Positions 30,060 to 41,742 are shown, numbered from the stretch's first letter. The stretch: DNA of 64,000 nucleotides from Christensenellaceae bacterium Phil7 (GCA_001940845.1 MSGV01000023.1:62001-126000); one strand, 5' to 3'. Notes: generated by a model from the letters alone, not told the origin. A program made the numbers and translations.

Positions 30060-30103
30060 TGATCGAGATATAGCTTCTTTCGGCTTTTAAGGGGGAATTG
30101 ATT

Positions 30104-30865
30104 ATGAAGAGAATTATATCGATATTTATTGCTGTTATGCTGCTCGCTATAGCGTTTTCTCCGGCTCTTGCGGTCAATGATACCGCTTATTCAAATGGAT
30201 CGACAGGGGAGGCTGTCGTCAGGATACAGATACGTCTTGCGGAACTGGGATATCTGAATTATAAGGCAACTGGTGCATATCGCTCCATGACGGTGGAAGC
30301 GGTCAAGGCATTCCAGCAGCGCTGCTGTGATGTTGGAAATTCCGTACAGATAGATGGGGTAATAGGGGCGGAGACAATGAATCTGCTTTTTTCTGTAAAT
30401 GCGCCTAGAGCAAAGATACCCGATTCCGTACATATCGCTATCGGACCGACTCATGAAACCCTTGAAGTCAAGGGAGAACTTTTAGAGTGGAATGCTGTCA
30501 AAGACAAGCTTTCGGTCGGCAGAAGTTATGAGGTTACAGACTGCAATACCGGCGAAAGCGTTCTGCTTGCTTTTTATGGAGGTGAAAATCATGCGGAGAT
30601 GGAGCTTGCGTCATCGGAAGAGCTTGCGGAATTCATGAAGATATGCGGCAGTGATTTTAATTACTATAAACGCCCAGTCATCGTAAAATTGGATGGAAAA
30701 AATATAGCTGCATCGCTCCAGTGCTATCCGCATGGATCGGAAAATATTTCGGATAATGGAATGGATGGACATATTTGTGTTTTCTTTAAGGATAGCCTAT
30801 CGCATGTGGGGCAGCTGCCGGATGTTGAGCATAATGCCAATGTCTATGCGGCGGCAGGACAGTAA
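30104..30865 (+). CDS. Secreted peptidoglycan-binding (PG_binding_1) domain protein
   Basis: Signal peptide MKRIISIFIAVMLLAIAFSPALA; GSTGEAVVRIQIRLAELGYLNYKATGAYRSMTVEAVKAFQ. Confidence 0.85.
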   Translation: MKRIISIFIAVMLLAIAFSPALAVNDTAYSNGSTGEAVVRIQIRLAELGYLNYKATGAYRSMTVEAVKAFQQRCCDVGNSVQIDGVIGAETMNLLFSVNAPRAKIPDSVHIAIGPTHETLEVKGELLEWNAVKDKLSVGRSYEVTDCNTGESVLLAFYGGENHAEMELASSEELAEFMKICGSDFNYYKRPVIVKLDGKNIAASLQCYPHGSENISDNGMDGHICVFFKDSLSHVGQLPDVEHNANVYAAAGQ

Positions 30866-30880
30866 GTTTTAGAAAGAATA

Positions 30881-30915
30881 TCGGACCCGGAATGCATATC
30901 GGCATCCGGGTCCGA
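30881..30915. terminator. Bidirectional terminator hairpin
   Basis: TCGGACCCGGA...TCCGGGTCCGA followed by TTAAAAA. Confidence 0.65.
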
Positions 30916-30936
30916 TTAAAAATACGCCAATTAAAC

Positions 30937-31830
30937 TCAATTTTCAGCTTCAAGCCTATATTTTTCAAGCATTGCGCAGGGCTTATAGCTTTCTTTTGAT
31001 CTGCGAAGCCCTTCATCGCCGGCATCATCCTGTCTGTTGATATAAATAAGTCTATCGTTTTTCATATATTCAGCAAAGGACATGGCAAGAACCTGATAGG
31101 TACCAATGAACTCAGTAAGAGCCTTTTCGACATGCACATGCAGCGTATCTCCGATCGGCTCTCCGATTGTAAATCCCAAGACTTGTCCATCGAGCATCAA
31201 ATAGCCTCCATAAAGTTCGAGCGATTCATATGCGTCGAAAATATTGCAAAGATTGGAAAGCTCCGCTTCTGCCGATTCCTCGTCCTTATCGAATGCAGCT
31301 CGATTTTCAATCATGAACTGGCGTGCCAAATCGATATTATCTGCCGACATTGCAATAAACTCATATCCGGGATGTTCCTTTATAAATCGGTTTACATGAT
31401 TTCGCTGGCCGTGAAGAGCGTTGCCGTGATATCCGCAGAAGTTTGCATATGGGTAAAGGTAATCGGACCATATAGATTCATAATTTACTTTATCCAAATG
31501 AGGGAATCGATGAGTAAGCTTATCGATATATTCACTTGGAATAGCACAAAAACGGATATCTATATTTCGCTCTATAGAATCGGCCTGGATAGCGTCCAAT
31601 GCATCATCAAAATTCCCATCACCGACGGGCAGAGTGTAGGATAATTTGCCGTTTTCCTGCTCGACAAGCCCGATCATCATTCCTTTGTACATACAGATAC
31701 TCATATTGGAATACCCGCCCCAAAGGGACAGACAGCCCGGTGCATAATCGCAAAGGCGTGTGGCTGAATCATCTATATGTTGTTTATATTCTTTAAGTAT
31801 TTCAGTGGTAATAGGGCTAAAATTCAGCAT
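30937..31830 (-). CDS. DUF2156/phosphatidylglycerol lysyltransferase-C-like protein
   Basis: LCDYAPGCLSLWGGYSNMSICMYKGMMIGL; YHGNALHGQRNHVNRFIKEHPGYEF; LIYINRQDDAGDEGLRRSKESYKP. Confidence 0.8.
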   Translation of the reverse strand: MLNFSPITTEILKEYKQHIDDSATRLCDYAPGCLSLWGGYSNMSICMYKGMMIGLVEQENGKLSYTLPVGDGNFDDALDAIQADSIERNIDIRFCAIPSEYIDKLTHRFPHLDKVNYESIWSDYLYPYANFCGYHGNALHGQRNHVNRFIKEHPGYEFIAMSADNIDLARQFMIENRAAFDKDEESAEAELSNLCNIFDAYESLELYGGYLMLDGQVLGFTIGEPIGDTLHVHVEKALTEFIGTYQVLAMSFAEYMKNDRLIYINRQDDAGDEGLRRSKESYKPCAMLEKYRLEAEN

Positions 31831-31854
31831 AAATCAATTTTTATGTACATAGCA

Positions 31855-31891
31855 CGAACCGGTTAACCATCGAATCTGGCGAACCGGTTCG
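31855..31891 (-). terminator. Hairpin downstream of the Fe-S gene cluster
   Basis: CGAACCGGTT...AACCGGTTCG between the nifU-like and DUF2156 genes. Confidence 0.5.
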
Positions 31892-31905
31892 AATTTTTAA
31901 AATAC

Positions 31906-32349
31906 TTATTCCTCTGGAATATCGTGGTGCTCCTCTTCACCTTCACAGTTCACGCAATTGCATTCACAATCGGTTTTGCCGGATTTGCGATCATAATAAT
32001 TATCAATCGCTGCCCTGACAGCCTGCTCTGCAAGTACGGAGCAATGGAGCTTCTGAGGGGGAAGCCCTTCCAGTGCTTCCACAACTGCGGAATTGGTGAG
32101 CTTAAGAGCTTCATCAATACTTTTGCCTTTGATCAGCTCAGTTGCCATACTGCTGGTTGCAACGGCGGCGCCGCAGCCAAAAGTTTTAAAGCCAACATCC
32201 TCGATGATGCCGCTATCATTGACCTTTAGGAACATCTGCATGATGTCGCCGCATTTTGCGTTGCCAACCATGCCGATTCCATTTGCTCCCTCTACCTCAC
32301 CCATATTGCGAGGATGTGAGAAGTGATCCATAACTTTTTCGGTATACAT
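31906..32349 (-). CDS. iscU: Fe-S cluster scaffold, NifU/IscU-like, with Cys-rich tail
   Basis: FSHPRNMGEVEGANGIG, GNAKCGD, TFGCGAAVATSSMATEL, KLHCSVLAEQA; tail DCECNCVNCEGEEEHH. Confidence 0.93.
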   Translation of the reverse strand: MYTEKVMDHFSHPRNMGEVEGANGIGMVGNAKCGDIMQMFLKVNDSGIIEDVGFKTFGCGAAVATSSMATELIKGKSIDEALKLTNSAVVEALEGLPPQKLHCSVLAEQAVRAAIDNYYDRKSGKTDCECNCVNCEGEEEHHDIPEE

Positions 32350-32379
32350 AGCTTAAAACCTCCAATATAAATTAAATTA

Positions 32380-33540
32380 TCAGCCGTGATAAAGCGGAGA
32401 CATCTTTCGGAGCTTCATGACTATCTCGGGGAGCACCGAAAGCACATAATCAATATCTTCCTCGGTGGTCTCATCACCGAGAGTAAGACGAACGGAACCA
32501 TGAGCAGTTTCATGGGGCATTCCCATAGCAAGCAGCACATGAGAAGGATCCAGCGAGCCGCTTGTGCAGGCCGAACCGCTGGATGCGGCTATGCCATTGA
32601 TATCCAACATGAGCAGTATGGATTCGCCTTCAATATACTTTATGGAGAAATTGACGTTACCCGGCAGTCTCTCTGTCCGATGGCCGTTCAATTTAACTTC
32701 AGGAATACTGGATTCTATGCCTGCGATGAGCTTATCGCGCAGGGAGCTCATTCGCTGCGCATTCCCGGTTATGTCTGTACAAGCAAGCTCAATTGCTTTG
32801 CCAAGGCCAACGATGCCGGCAACGTTTTCAGTTCCCGCACGCCTTTTGCGCTCCTGAGCACCACCGTGGAGAAGGGGAGGGATGATGAGTCCCTTACGGA
32901 TATAGAGTGCACCGACGCCCTTTGGCCCATGAAGTTTGTGGGCAGATAGTGAAAGCATATCGATATTCATTTTCTTAACATCGATTTCGACATGACCGAC
33001 GGCCTGAACGGCATCGGTATGGAAAATTACGCTTCGTTCATGACAGATTTCACCTATCTCCTTTATGGGCATGATTGTGCCGACTTCATTATTGCCAAAC
33101 ATTATGCTGACGAGAATGGTATCTTCGCGAATGGCATTTCGAACCTGCTCGGCTTTGATCATTCCATATTCGTCAACGGGGAGATATGTGATCTCAAAAC
33201 CATGCTTTTCAAGATATTGGCAGGTATGAAGTATGGCATGATGCTCAACTGAGGAGGTGATAATATGCTTGCCCTTATTTTGATACTTTTCGGCAACTCC
33301 CTTCAGTGCCATATTATCCGATTCGGTGCCGCAGCCCGTGAATATGATTTCGTTATCAGCAGCCCCTAAAGCCGATGCGACCTGGTGCCTTGCATTTTCA
33401 ACCGCAGTATGCGCTTGCTGACCGAAATAGTGCAGGCTTGATGGGTTTCCGTAAATATCGGTAAGGTACGGAATCATTGCATTAAGCACTTCTTTATTCA
33501 GCGATGTGGTCGCTGCATTATCCATATAAACTCTTCTCAT
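32380..33540 (-). CDS. iscS: Cysteine desulfurase NifS/IscS-like
   Basis: YMDNAATTSLNKEV, GNPSSLHYFGQQA, SLSAHKLHGPKGVGALYIRKG, SSGSACTSGSLDPSHVLLAMG. Confidence 0.95.
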   Translation of the reverse strand: MRRVYMDNAATTSLNKEVLNAMIPYLTDIYGNPSSLHYFGQQAHTAVENARHQVASALGAADNEIIFTGCGTESDNMALKGVAEKYQNKGKHIITSSVEHHAILHTCQYLEKHGFEITYLPVDEYGMIKAEQVRNAIREDTILVSIMFGNNEVGTIMPIKEIGEICHERSVIFHTDAVQAVGHVEIDVKKMNIDMLSLSAHKLHGPKGVGALYIRKGLIIPPLLHGGAQERKRRAGTENVAGIVGLGKAIELACTDITGNAQRMSSLRDKLIAGIESSIPEVKLNGHRTERLPGNVNFSIKYIEGESILLMLDINGIAASSGSACTSGSLDPSHVLLAMGMPHETAHGSVRLTLGDETTEEDIDYVLSVLPEIVMKLRKMSPLYHG

Positions 33541-33544
33541 GGAG

Positions 33545-33979
33545 TTAGTTCATCCTTTCAGATTGTATTTTATAATCATCCGCCATATCGCGGATGGAGG
33601 TTGAATCCAGAACATTATCAATGCCGCGCTGGAGCTTGAGCCAAAGCGGACGCGCAGAGCAGGAGCAAACATTTGTGCAGTCGGTTCCATCCGTTCCAAC
33701 ACAATCAACGATGGCCGTGCTGCCCTCGAGTGCTTTCAGAACGGCTCCTACGCTTATGAGTTCGGGAGCTCTTGATAGGGAATAGCCGCCCTGAGATCCG
33801 CGTGAAGCGGTAACAAGTCCGGCTTTGCGGAGACTGCCTATGAGCTGCTCAAGATACGCAGCACTGATGCCCTGCTTCTCAGCAAGCTGGGATATGGAAA
33901 GCTTGCTGCTGCATTCATAGTTGATAGCAAGATCAACCATGGCTTTTATTCCGTAGCGGCCTTTGGTGGATAATCTCAT
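33545..33979 (-). CDS. iscR: Rrf2 family regulator (IscR-like)
   Basis: MRLSTKGRYGIKAMVDLA, GISAAYLEQLIGSLRKAGLVTASRGSQGGYSLSR, CVGTDGTDCTNVCSC. Confidence 0.92.
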   Translation of the reverse strand: MRLSTKGRYGIKAMVDLAINYECSSKLSISQLAEKQGISAAYLEQLIGSLRKAGLVTASRGSQGGYSLSRAPELISVGAVLKALEGSTAIVDCVGTDGTDCTNVCSCSARPLWLKLQRGIDNVLDSTSIRDMADDYKIQSERMN

Positions 33980-34023
33980 CCCTTTACTCCTTCCATCAAT
34001 CGATCGTTCGTTTGAACAATGAA

Positions 34024-34052
34024 ATCATACCACTTTACTAGGATATTGTCAA
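34024..34052 (-). promoter_or_regulatory. SigA-type promoter of the iscR-iscS-iscU operon
   Basis: Minus strand TTGACA-17 bp-TATGAT. Confidence 0.8.
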
Positions 34053-34157
34053 CCAATTCCGAGCGATCTACTTGGATATATTGTGCAATCGGTCTGATAT
34101 TTATTCGAAATCGGATCAGCGGGTTCCATATGAAGCGAAATTTACAGTGAATTTACA

Positions 34158-34697
34158 ATGAAATTACGCATGGATGCTGGTGTTGGCAGATCATTTATGC
34201 TATCTTATCAACGAAACGATATGAAAGCTGTAGGTACAAAAATGAAAAATAGAAGACTATTGGCTGCAATTGCCTTTTTTTCAATAGCTGTACTGGGAAT
34301 TACTATTTTCATTTTCCACCCTATGAGGGCTTTGTCTTTTGATGGAGCGGATAATGATATATTGGTCATAAAAATCAGTGATGAGGTGGAAATAAAGGAT
34401 TTTTCAGCATTTCCGGTCGGCAATTCTGTAGTAGTAACTGTGGATAGCTCAAAACAGGAGTACTTCCAAATATGTGAGCTTTTTGAAAATTTAAAGTATT
34501 CTCATTGCTTCCATACCATTTCAGCAAAATGGTTCTCATCCAATCAGAGCTTAGATCTGATTCGCTTATCAATTGAAGGTCACGACATATGTTTATCGAG
34601 GCAATCTTCACATGTCATGATCGATCAAAAAATGTATAGGATTTCGAGCGAAAATGAAATCTATCAATCCATCGATAGGCTGCTGGCAAATCTATAG
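34158..34697 (+). CDS. Hypothetical single-pass membrane protein
   Basis: One N-terminal hydrophobic segment (LLAAIAFFSIAVLGITIFIF); start uncertain (34158, 34197 or 34221). Confidence 0.6.
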   Translation: MKLRMDAGVGRSFMLSYQRNDMKAVGTKMKNRRLLAAIAFFSIAVLGITIFIFHPMRALSFDGADNDILVIKISDEVEIKDFSAFPVGNSVVVTVDSSKQEYFQICELFENLKYSHCFHTISAKWFSSNQSLDLIRLSIEGHDICLSRQSSHVMIDQKMYRISSENEIYQSIDRLLANL

Positions 34698-34729
34698 CAG
34701 AATATCCCTTAAATGCATACATAAAATGA

Positions 34730-34766
34730 TTTGTCGGCAGCAAATTTTAAATTGGCTGCCGACAAA
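34730..34766. terminator. Bidirectional terminator between convergent genes
   Basis: TTTGTCGGCAGC...GCTGCCGACAAA, 12-bp perfect stem with A/T flanks. Confidence 0.75.
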
Positions 34767-34786
34767 TTTTAAATTAATCTATATGC

Positions 34787-37153
<2,367 letters not shown>

Positions 37154-37424
37154 TTCACACCTCTTTATCGCATTTTGTGCAGTGAAAATGCGACTTCATG
37201 TTGTTTTCGTTTGTATTATACATACTCAATTAAAAAAGAACAACACACAATATTTGGTCGATGTGCAATATGCAGGAACTTATACCTTGTTTGATCAATA
37301 TTGTGCAGATTAGGCAGTTATTTCGGCTATATATAGAAGTGCATGCAGCTCCGGACAGAGGAATATCGCGGCATAGTTGTTTGTGTTAAAGCAAAAAGAC
37401 GACGCTTGACGTGATGCGCGTGCG

Positions 37425-38201
37425 ATGATAGTATTGTTTAAAAAGAAAAACAGCGTCTTTGGGATGGAAATTAGCTCTATGTGCAAATTGTTCATTGTCG
37501 ATCATACTCAAACTGCCGATGCGGAAATAAAGCATATCATGGATAGCAGCTTTATTTCCGGGGAACGCGCAGAGGAATTGCATATGCTTAGCCGGAATGC
37601 AGATTCAATGCATTTCCGCTCAAGTTTTCTACAGGCCATTTCGGCAGAGCTTATGATAGCTGCGGCAATGCGCAGCGAGGATCTGCCTTATGCTCCCCCT
37701 GAATATTATAGGATGGAGCGTGGAAAACCAATGGCGGACAATAGATTTTTTAGTGTATCGCATACGAAGGGTTATGCCTGCTGCATAATATGCAGTAAGC
37801 CGATAGGGATAGATATGGAGGTCAATAGGTCGGTTAAGCCGGAGATCGCCCGGAAACTGCTTTCGGATGCTGAGCTGGTCAGTTATGCAGCATCAAAGGA
37901 TCGGAATCGCTTTCTGTTGAGACATTGGGTAGCTAAAGAGAGCTATTTGAAGCTTACAGGCGATGGTCTGGCAGGAGGCCTTCGGCATCTGTATTTTGAT
38001 GAGAACAATTCAAGCATTGAAGCCGGCGAAGGCCGCTGCAAGGTGAGGCTGATAAGATTTGATGGCGGCAGATGGCATATGCACTGCAATGATGATGATA
38101 GCTTTGATCTTTTGATTTCCGTTTCTGGGACGGATAATGATCTTATACGAGTTAAATTTTTCAAAGATCTAGCGTCTGTAATGAAATTTCTTGAAAACTA
38201 A
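37425..38201 (+). CDS. Sfp-type 4'-phosphopantetheinyl transferase
   Basis: FFSVSHTKGYACCIICSKPIGIDMEVN and HWVAKESYLKLTGDG; start uncertain (37425 or 37464). Confidence 0.85.
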   Translation: MIVLFKKKNSVFGMEISSMCKLFIVDHTQTADAEIKHIMDSSFISGERAEELHMLSRNADSMHFRSSFLQAISAELMIAAAMRSEDLPYAPPEYYRMERGKPMADNRFFSVSHTKGYACCIICSKPIGIDMEVNRSVKPEIARKLLSDAELVSYAASKDRNRFLLRHWVAKESYLKLTGDGLAGGLRHLYFDENNSSIEAGEGRCKVRLIRFDGGRWHMHCNDDDSFDLLISVSGTDNDLIRVKFFKDLASVMKFLEN

Positions 38202-38220
38202 GATGCTATTTATGCAGTGT

Positions 38221-38249
38221 TTGACACATTAGGATAATAATGTTATAAT
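38221..38249 (+). promoter_or_regulatory. Perfect consensus SigA-type promoter for the SGNH-DUF4358-MBOAT operon
   Basis: TTGACA-17 bp-TATAAT. Confidence 0.85.
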
Positions 38250-38344
38250 GCGACTGGATATGAGCTGGAAGGTCGTATCGAAAGAAGAGGGAACTGTATT
38301 AGCGGCAGTTCCGAAAATACAGGTGTAAATGAGGTACAGACGAA

Positions 38345-39313
38345 ATGTATAAAAAATTTTGGCGAATACTTCTATTGATTTTGACAATAGCTGCTGCGCT
38401 GCTTATTGCGGGCTGCAAACACAATCATGAAGATGACGAAACGCCGAATCCAACCGAGATTTCAACAGCTATTGGCAGCATGGGGTCAAATTTACCCGTG
38501 GCAACCCCGCATATAACGAAAACGGAGGAGCCAAGTTTGGAACCAACCGGGTCATTTGAACCAAATACGGATAATGCTGAATATTCCGGCTATATCTATA
38601 TCGAAGATAATGGAGTCCCTGCACGAGATACGATGCCGACCGATCTGAATGGATTGTCTGAAGGTGAATGTGAAGCCTGGTTTTCTGATTGCGTATTCAT
38701 TGGGGATTCGATTATGCTCGGCTGGAAGAATTATAATTCGCTGATGCTCCAGAAGGACGGCACTTTTTTCGGTAATACAAGGTTTTTCTGCGAGGGAAGC
38801 TATGGGTTTGGACATGCGCTTGAGCCGGTTACCGATGATAGCCTCCATCCGATGTACGGCGGTCAAAAGTGTTCTGTTGGAGAAGCTATAAATCTTATGT
38901 CCGCAGAAAAGGCATTCATCTGCTTTGGTCTGAATGATCTGAGCATTTACGGCGTGGACGGCACTCTTACAAACTGTGAAGAACTCATAATGAGGATCTA
39001 TGATGAGGCTCCATGGGTTGATCTGTATTTCATAAGCGCTATGTATATGTATAAGGGCAGTGAACGTAACATCCTTAATAATTCAAATATTATGAAGCTG
39101 AATCAGGGGATAGCGAAAATATGCGATAAGTATGATATAACGTTCGTAAACATTGCAAGCAATCTGATCGATGAAAATGGTTATGTGCCCGATAAATTCA
39201 GCAGCGATCAATATGTACATCAGACTTATGCTGCTTATGATGTCTGGGCTGCGGTGCTCAGGAGCACTGCATCAAGGGCTATCGTTGGCATTCCTGATCC
39301 CAAATTTAAGTAA
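38345..39313 (+). CDS. SGNH/GDSL-like hydrolase lipoprotein
   Basis: Lipobox LLIAGC; CVFIGDSIMLGWKNY; CFGLNDLSIYG; catalytic-region YVHQTYAAYD. Confidence 0.8.
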   Translation: MYKKFWRILLLILTIAAALLIAGCKHNHEDDETPNPTEISTAIGSMGSNLPVATPHITKTEEPSLEPTGSFEPNTDNAEYSGYIYIEDNGVPARDTMPTDLNGLSEGECEAWFSDCVFIGDSIMLGWKNYNSLMLQKDGTFFGNTRFFCEGSYGFGHALEPVTDDSLHPMYGGQKCSVGEAINLMSAEKAFICFGLNDLSIYGVDGTLTNCEELIMRIYDEAPWVDLYFISAMYMYKGSERNILNNSNIMKLNQGIAKICDKYDITFVNIASNLIDENGYVPDKFSSDQYVHQTYAAYDVWAAVLRSTASRAIVGIPDPKFK

Positions 39314-39332
39314 GATTAATATAGAGCAGTGA

Positions 39333-39839
39333 ATGAATTGCAGTGATAGAAAGGAGAATGAATGTATGAAAAAGATTTTTGCGATCACTTTGGTGATAGT
39401 ATCCGCCCTATGCAGCATTTTGGGCTGCACAGGAGGCTCTGCGGTTAAGGATGCCGATGTTAACGAGGTATATAACAAACTCATTGCATCAGGCGATTTT
39501 GGCCAGATGATCCCGGTCAGCGAACGCGATATGTTTGAGATTTATGGGATAAAGCTTGAAAATGTGAAACAATCGGCCTTTTATATGTCCGAGAATTCAT
39601 CCATAAATGCGGATGAGATTGCCATATTTGAGGTAAGCGATCCGGAGTATCTTGAGACCTTGTACAACATACTTTGCACCCGCATCAGCAACCAGATCAA
39701 CCTTGCTAAGACCTATAGCCAGGATCAGGCAAGCAAGCTTGAAAAAACCGAGGTTAAGAAGGTTGGTAATTATTGCTACTATGTTGTAAGCGATAACTAT
39801 AATGCTCATATGCAGATAATGAAGGATAACATAGGCTGA
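39333..39839 (+). CDS. DUF4358-like lipoprotein
   Basis: Lipobox SILGC; MSENSSINADEIAIFEVSDPEYLETLYNILCTRISNQINLAKTYSQDQASKLEKTEVKKVGNYCYYVVSDN; likely start 39366. Confidence 0.8.
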   Translation: MNCSDRKENECMKKIFAITLVIVSALCSILGCTGGSAVKDADVNEVYNKLIASGDFGQMIPVSERDMFEIYGIKLENVKQSAFYMSENSSINADEIAIFEVSDPEYLETLYNILCTRISNQINLAKTYSQDQASKLEKTEVKKVGNYCYYVVSDNYNAHMQIMKDNIG

Positions 39840-41242
39840 TGGTTTTTTCGACACTGCTCTTCATCTTTATATACCTTGTAGTGGTGTTGGGATTATACTA
39901 CCTGATACCAAACAGGCAGTATCGCAATATAGTTCTATGCGTATGCAGCATCTTTTTCTATGGCTGGGGCGAACCGGTCTATGTGCTTTTGATGCTGTTT
40001 TCAATTGCTTTGAATTATGTTTTCGGAAGGATGATCGAAAGCGATCGAGCGAATCAGCGGAAGTGCAGGCGGGTTCTTACTGCTGCGGTAGTTATCAATC
40101 TGCTGCTGCTTGGAGTATTCAAGTATACGGGCTTTGTAGTTACAACTCTTCAGAGCATTTTTCCGTTTCTGCGGAGCTTTGCTGCACCGGTAATTCCTTT
40201 GCCGATCGGAATTTCGTTCTATACCTTCCAAGCAATGAGCTATGTCATCGATGTTTATCGCTGCGATGCTCACGCTCAGAAAAATCCATTGTACTTCGGA
40301 GCATATATATCGCTCTTTCCGCAGCTGATAGCTGGACCGATAGTTCGATATAAGGATATTGCCGATGCGCTGACCGACAGGCATGAAAATATTGCTCAGT
40401 TTTCATCGGGCATTAAGCTGTTTGCAGTTGGTCTTGCAAAAAAGGTGCTGATTGCAAATCAGATGGCAGAATTATGGAAGGTTTTGAGCAACGGAGCTGC
40501 AAGTAATGGCGTTATAGGATCGTGGATTGGAATCATAGCATATTCATTTCAGATATATTTTGATTTCTGCGGTTATTCCGAAATGGCCATCGGTCTTGGA
40601 AGAATGTTCGGCTTTGAATTCCTGAAAAACTTTGATTATCCGTACATCTCGAAGAGTGCAACCGAATTCTGGCGCAGGTGGCATATATCGCTGGGAACAT
40701 GGTTTCGCGAATATGTCTATATCCCGCTTGGCGGAAATAGAAAGGGTAAACCAAGGCAGCTATTAAACCTCCTGATCGTTTGGATGCTGACCGGCTTGTG
40801 GCATGGAGCTTCCTGGAACTTTGTAATTTGGGGGCTATATTATGGTGTGCTGCTCTGTATTGAGAAGTTTTTCTTGCTCAATCGACTGAAAAAGCTGCCG
40901 AAATGGATTCAGCATACCTACGGTTTCCTAGTTGCAGTACTGGGTTGGATACCATTTTATTTTACCGATATGAGGGCGATGGGTGCATTCATAGCATCCC
41001 TCTTCACGGGAGGAGGTCTTCTGATCTCGCATGATGCACTCGTCTATTGCATTGCATATTTGCCAGTACTTATAATCGCTGCAATAGCATCAACGCCATT
41101 GGTGAAGAATATCTATGCTAGATTTGAAGCTAAATCATGGCGGAATTGGGCAGATATTGGGCTTGTGCTGCTCGCATTGCTTCTCAGCACCGCTTCCTTA
41201 GTAGCGGGAGGTTACAATCCATTCATCTATTTCCAATTTTGA
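39839..41242 (+). CDS. MBOAT family O-acyltransferase (AlgI/DltB-like)
   Basis: PIGISFYTFQAMSYVIDVYR, FPQLIAGPIVRYKDI, FWRRWHISLGTWFREYVYIPLGGNR, MLTGLWHGASWNFVIWG; overlaps preceding stop as TGATG. Confidence 0.95.
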   Translation: MVFSTLLFIFIYLVVVLGLYYLIPNRQYRNIVLCVCSIFFYGWGEPVYVLLMLFSIALNYVFGRMIESDRANQRKCRRVLTAAVVINLLLLGVFKYTGFVVTTLQSIFPFLRSFAAPVIPLPIGISFYTFQAMSYVIDVYRCDAHAQKNPLYFGAYISLFPQLIAGPIVRYKDIADALTDRHENIAQFSSGIKLFAVGLAKKVLIANQMAELWKVLSNGAASNGVIGSWIGIIAYSFQIYFDFCGYSEMAIGLGRMFGFEFLKNFDYPYISKSATEFWRRWHISLGTWFREYVYIPLGGNRKGKPRQLLNLLIVWMLTGLWHGASWNFVIWGLYYGVLLCIEKFFLLNRLKKLPKWIQHTYGFLVAVLGWIPFYFTDMRAMGAFIASLFTGGGLLISHDALVYCIAYLPVLIIAAIASTPLVKNIYARFEAKSWRNWADIGLVLLALLLSTASLVAGGYNPFIYFQF

Positions 41243-41273
41243 TTTGTTCCATAATCGATGCGATAAAAATGTG

Positions 41274-41306
41274 GGGGTGCTCCGAATAAAGAGCATCCCG
41301 TTTTTT
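41274..41306 (+). terminator. Rho-independent terminator
   Basis: GGGGTGCTC...GAGCATCCC followed by GTTTTTT. Confidence 0.8.
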
Positions 41307-41325
41307 GCAAATGGCATAAGAAAAT

Positions 41326-41742
41326 CTAAATGATGTATTTTCTTAGAAAGTCTGGCATAGCGCCGCAGATTCCTTCGCTGCTGACAGATATCACGAGATC
41401 AACATGAAGCGCTTCGCTGAAGCGTGCAAAAAATAAGAACATATCATCGAGCTCTGCAAGAGGATGATGGACAAGCTTCATAAAGCTATTTATATATATT
41501 GCCTGCAGATCAAAATCCTGTGAAGCTATTCCGGATATGAAACCGCTGAACATCTTTGGACCATCAATGAGATATTCAGCAGCATTGATAAAGCGAATGT
41601 TTCTATCTAGCTCATACATATGATCGCAGTCTTTATCTATGAAAACGCAGTGGCCTGGATAGGCTGCACTTTGAGCGTTGGCAAGAGTAATAAGCCTTGC
41701 CGATTTACCAGTACCCCTTTTGCCGTATAATACTTTTATCAA
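41326..41742 (-). CDS. Small P-loop protein of unknown function
   Basis: VLYGKRGTGKSARLITLANAQ Walker A; no other recognised domain. Confidence 0.65.
   Translation of the reverse strand: MIKVLYGKRGTGKSARLITLANAQSAAYPGHCVFIDKDCDHMYELDRNIRFINAAEYLIDGPKMFSGFISGIASQDFDLQAIYINSFMKLVHHPLAELDDMFLFFARFSEALHVDLVISVSSEGICGAMPDFLRKYII

Noticed and set aside
32386-32949. 187-aa plus-strand ORF
   Set aside because: Antisense to the cysteine desulfurase gene
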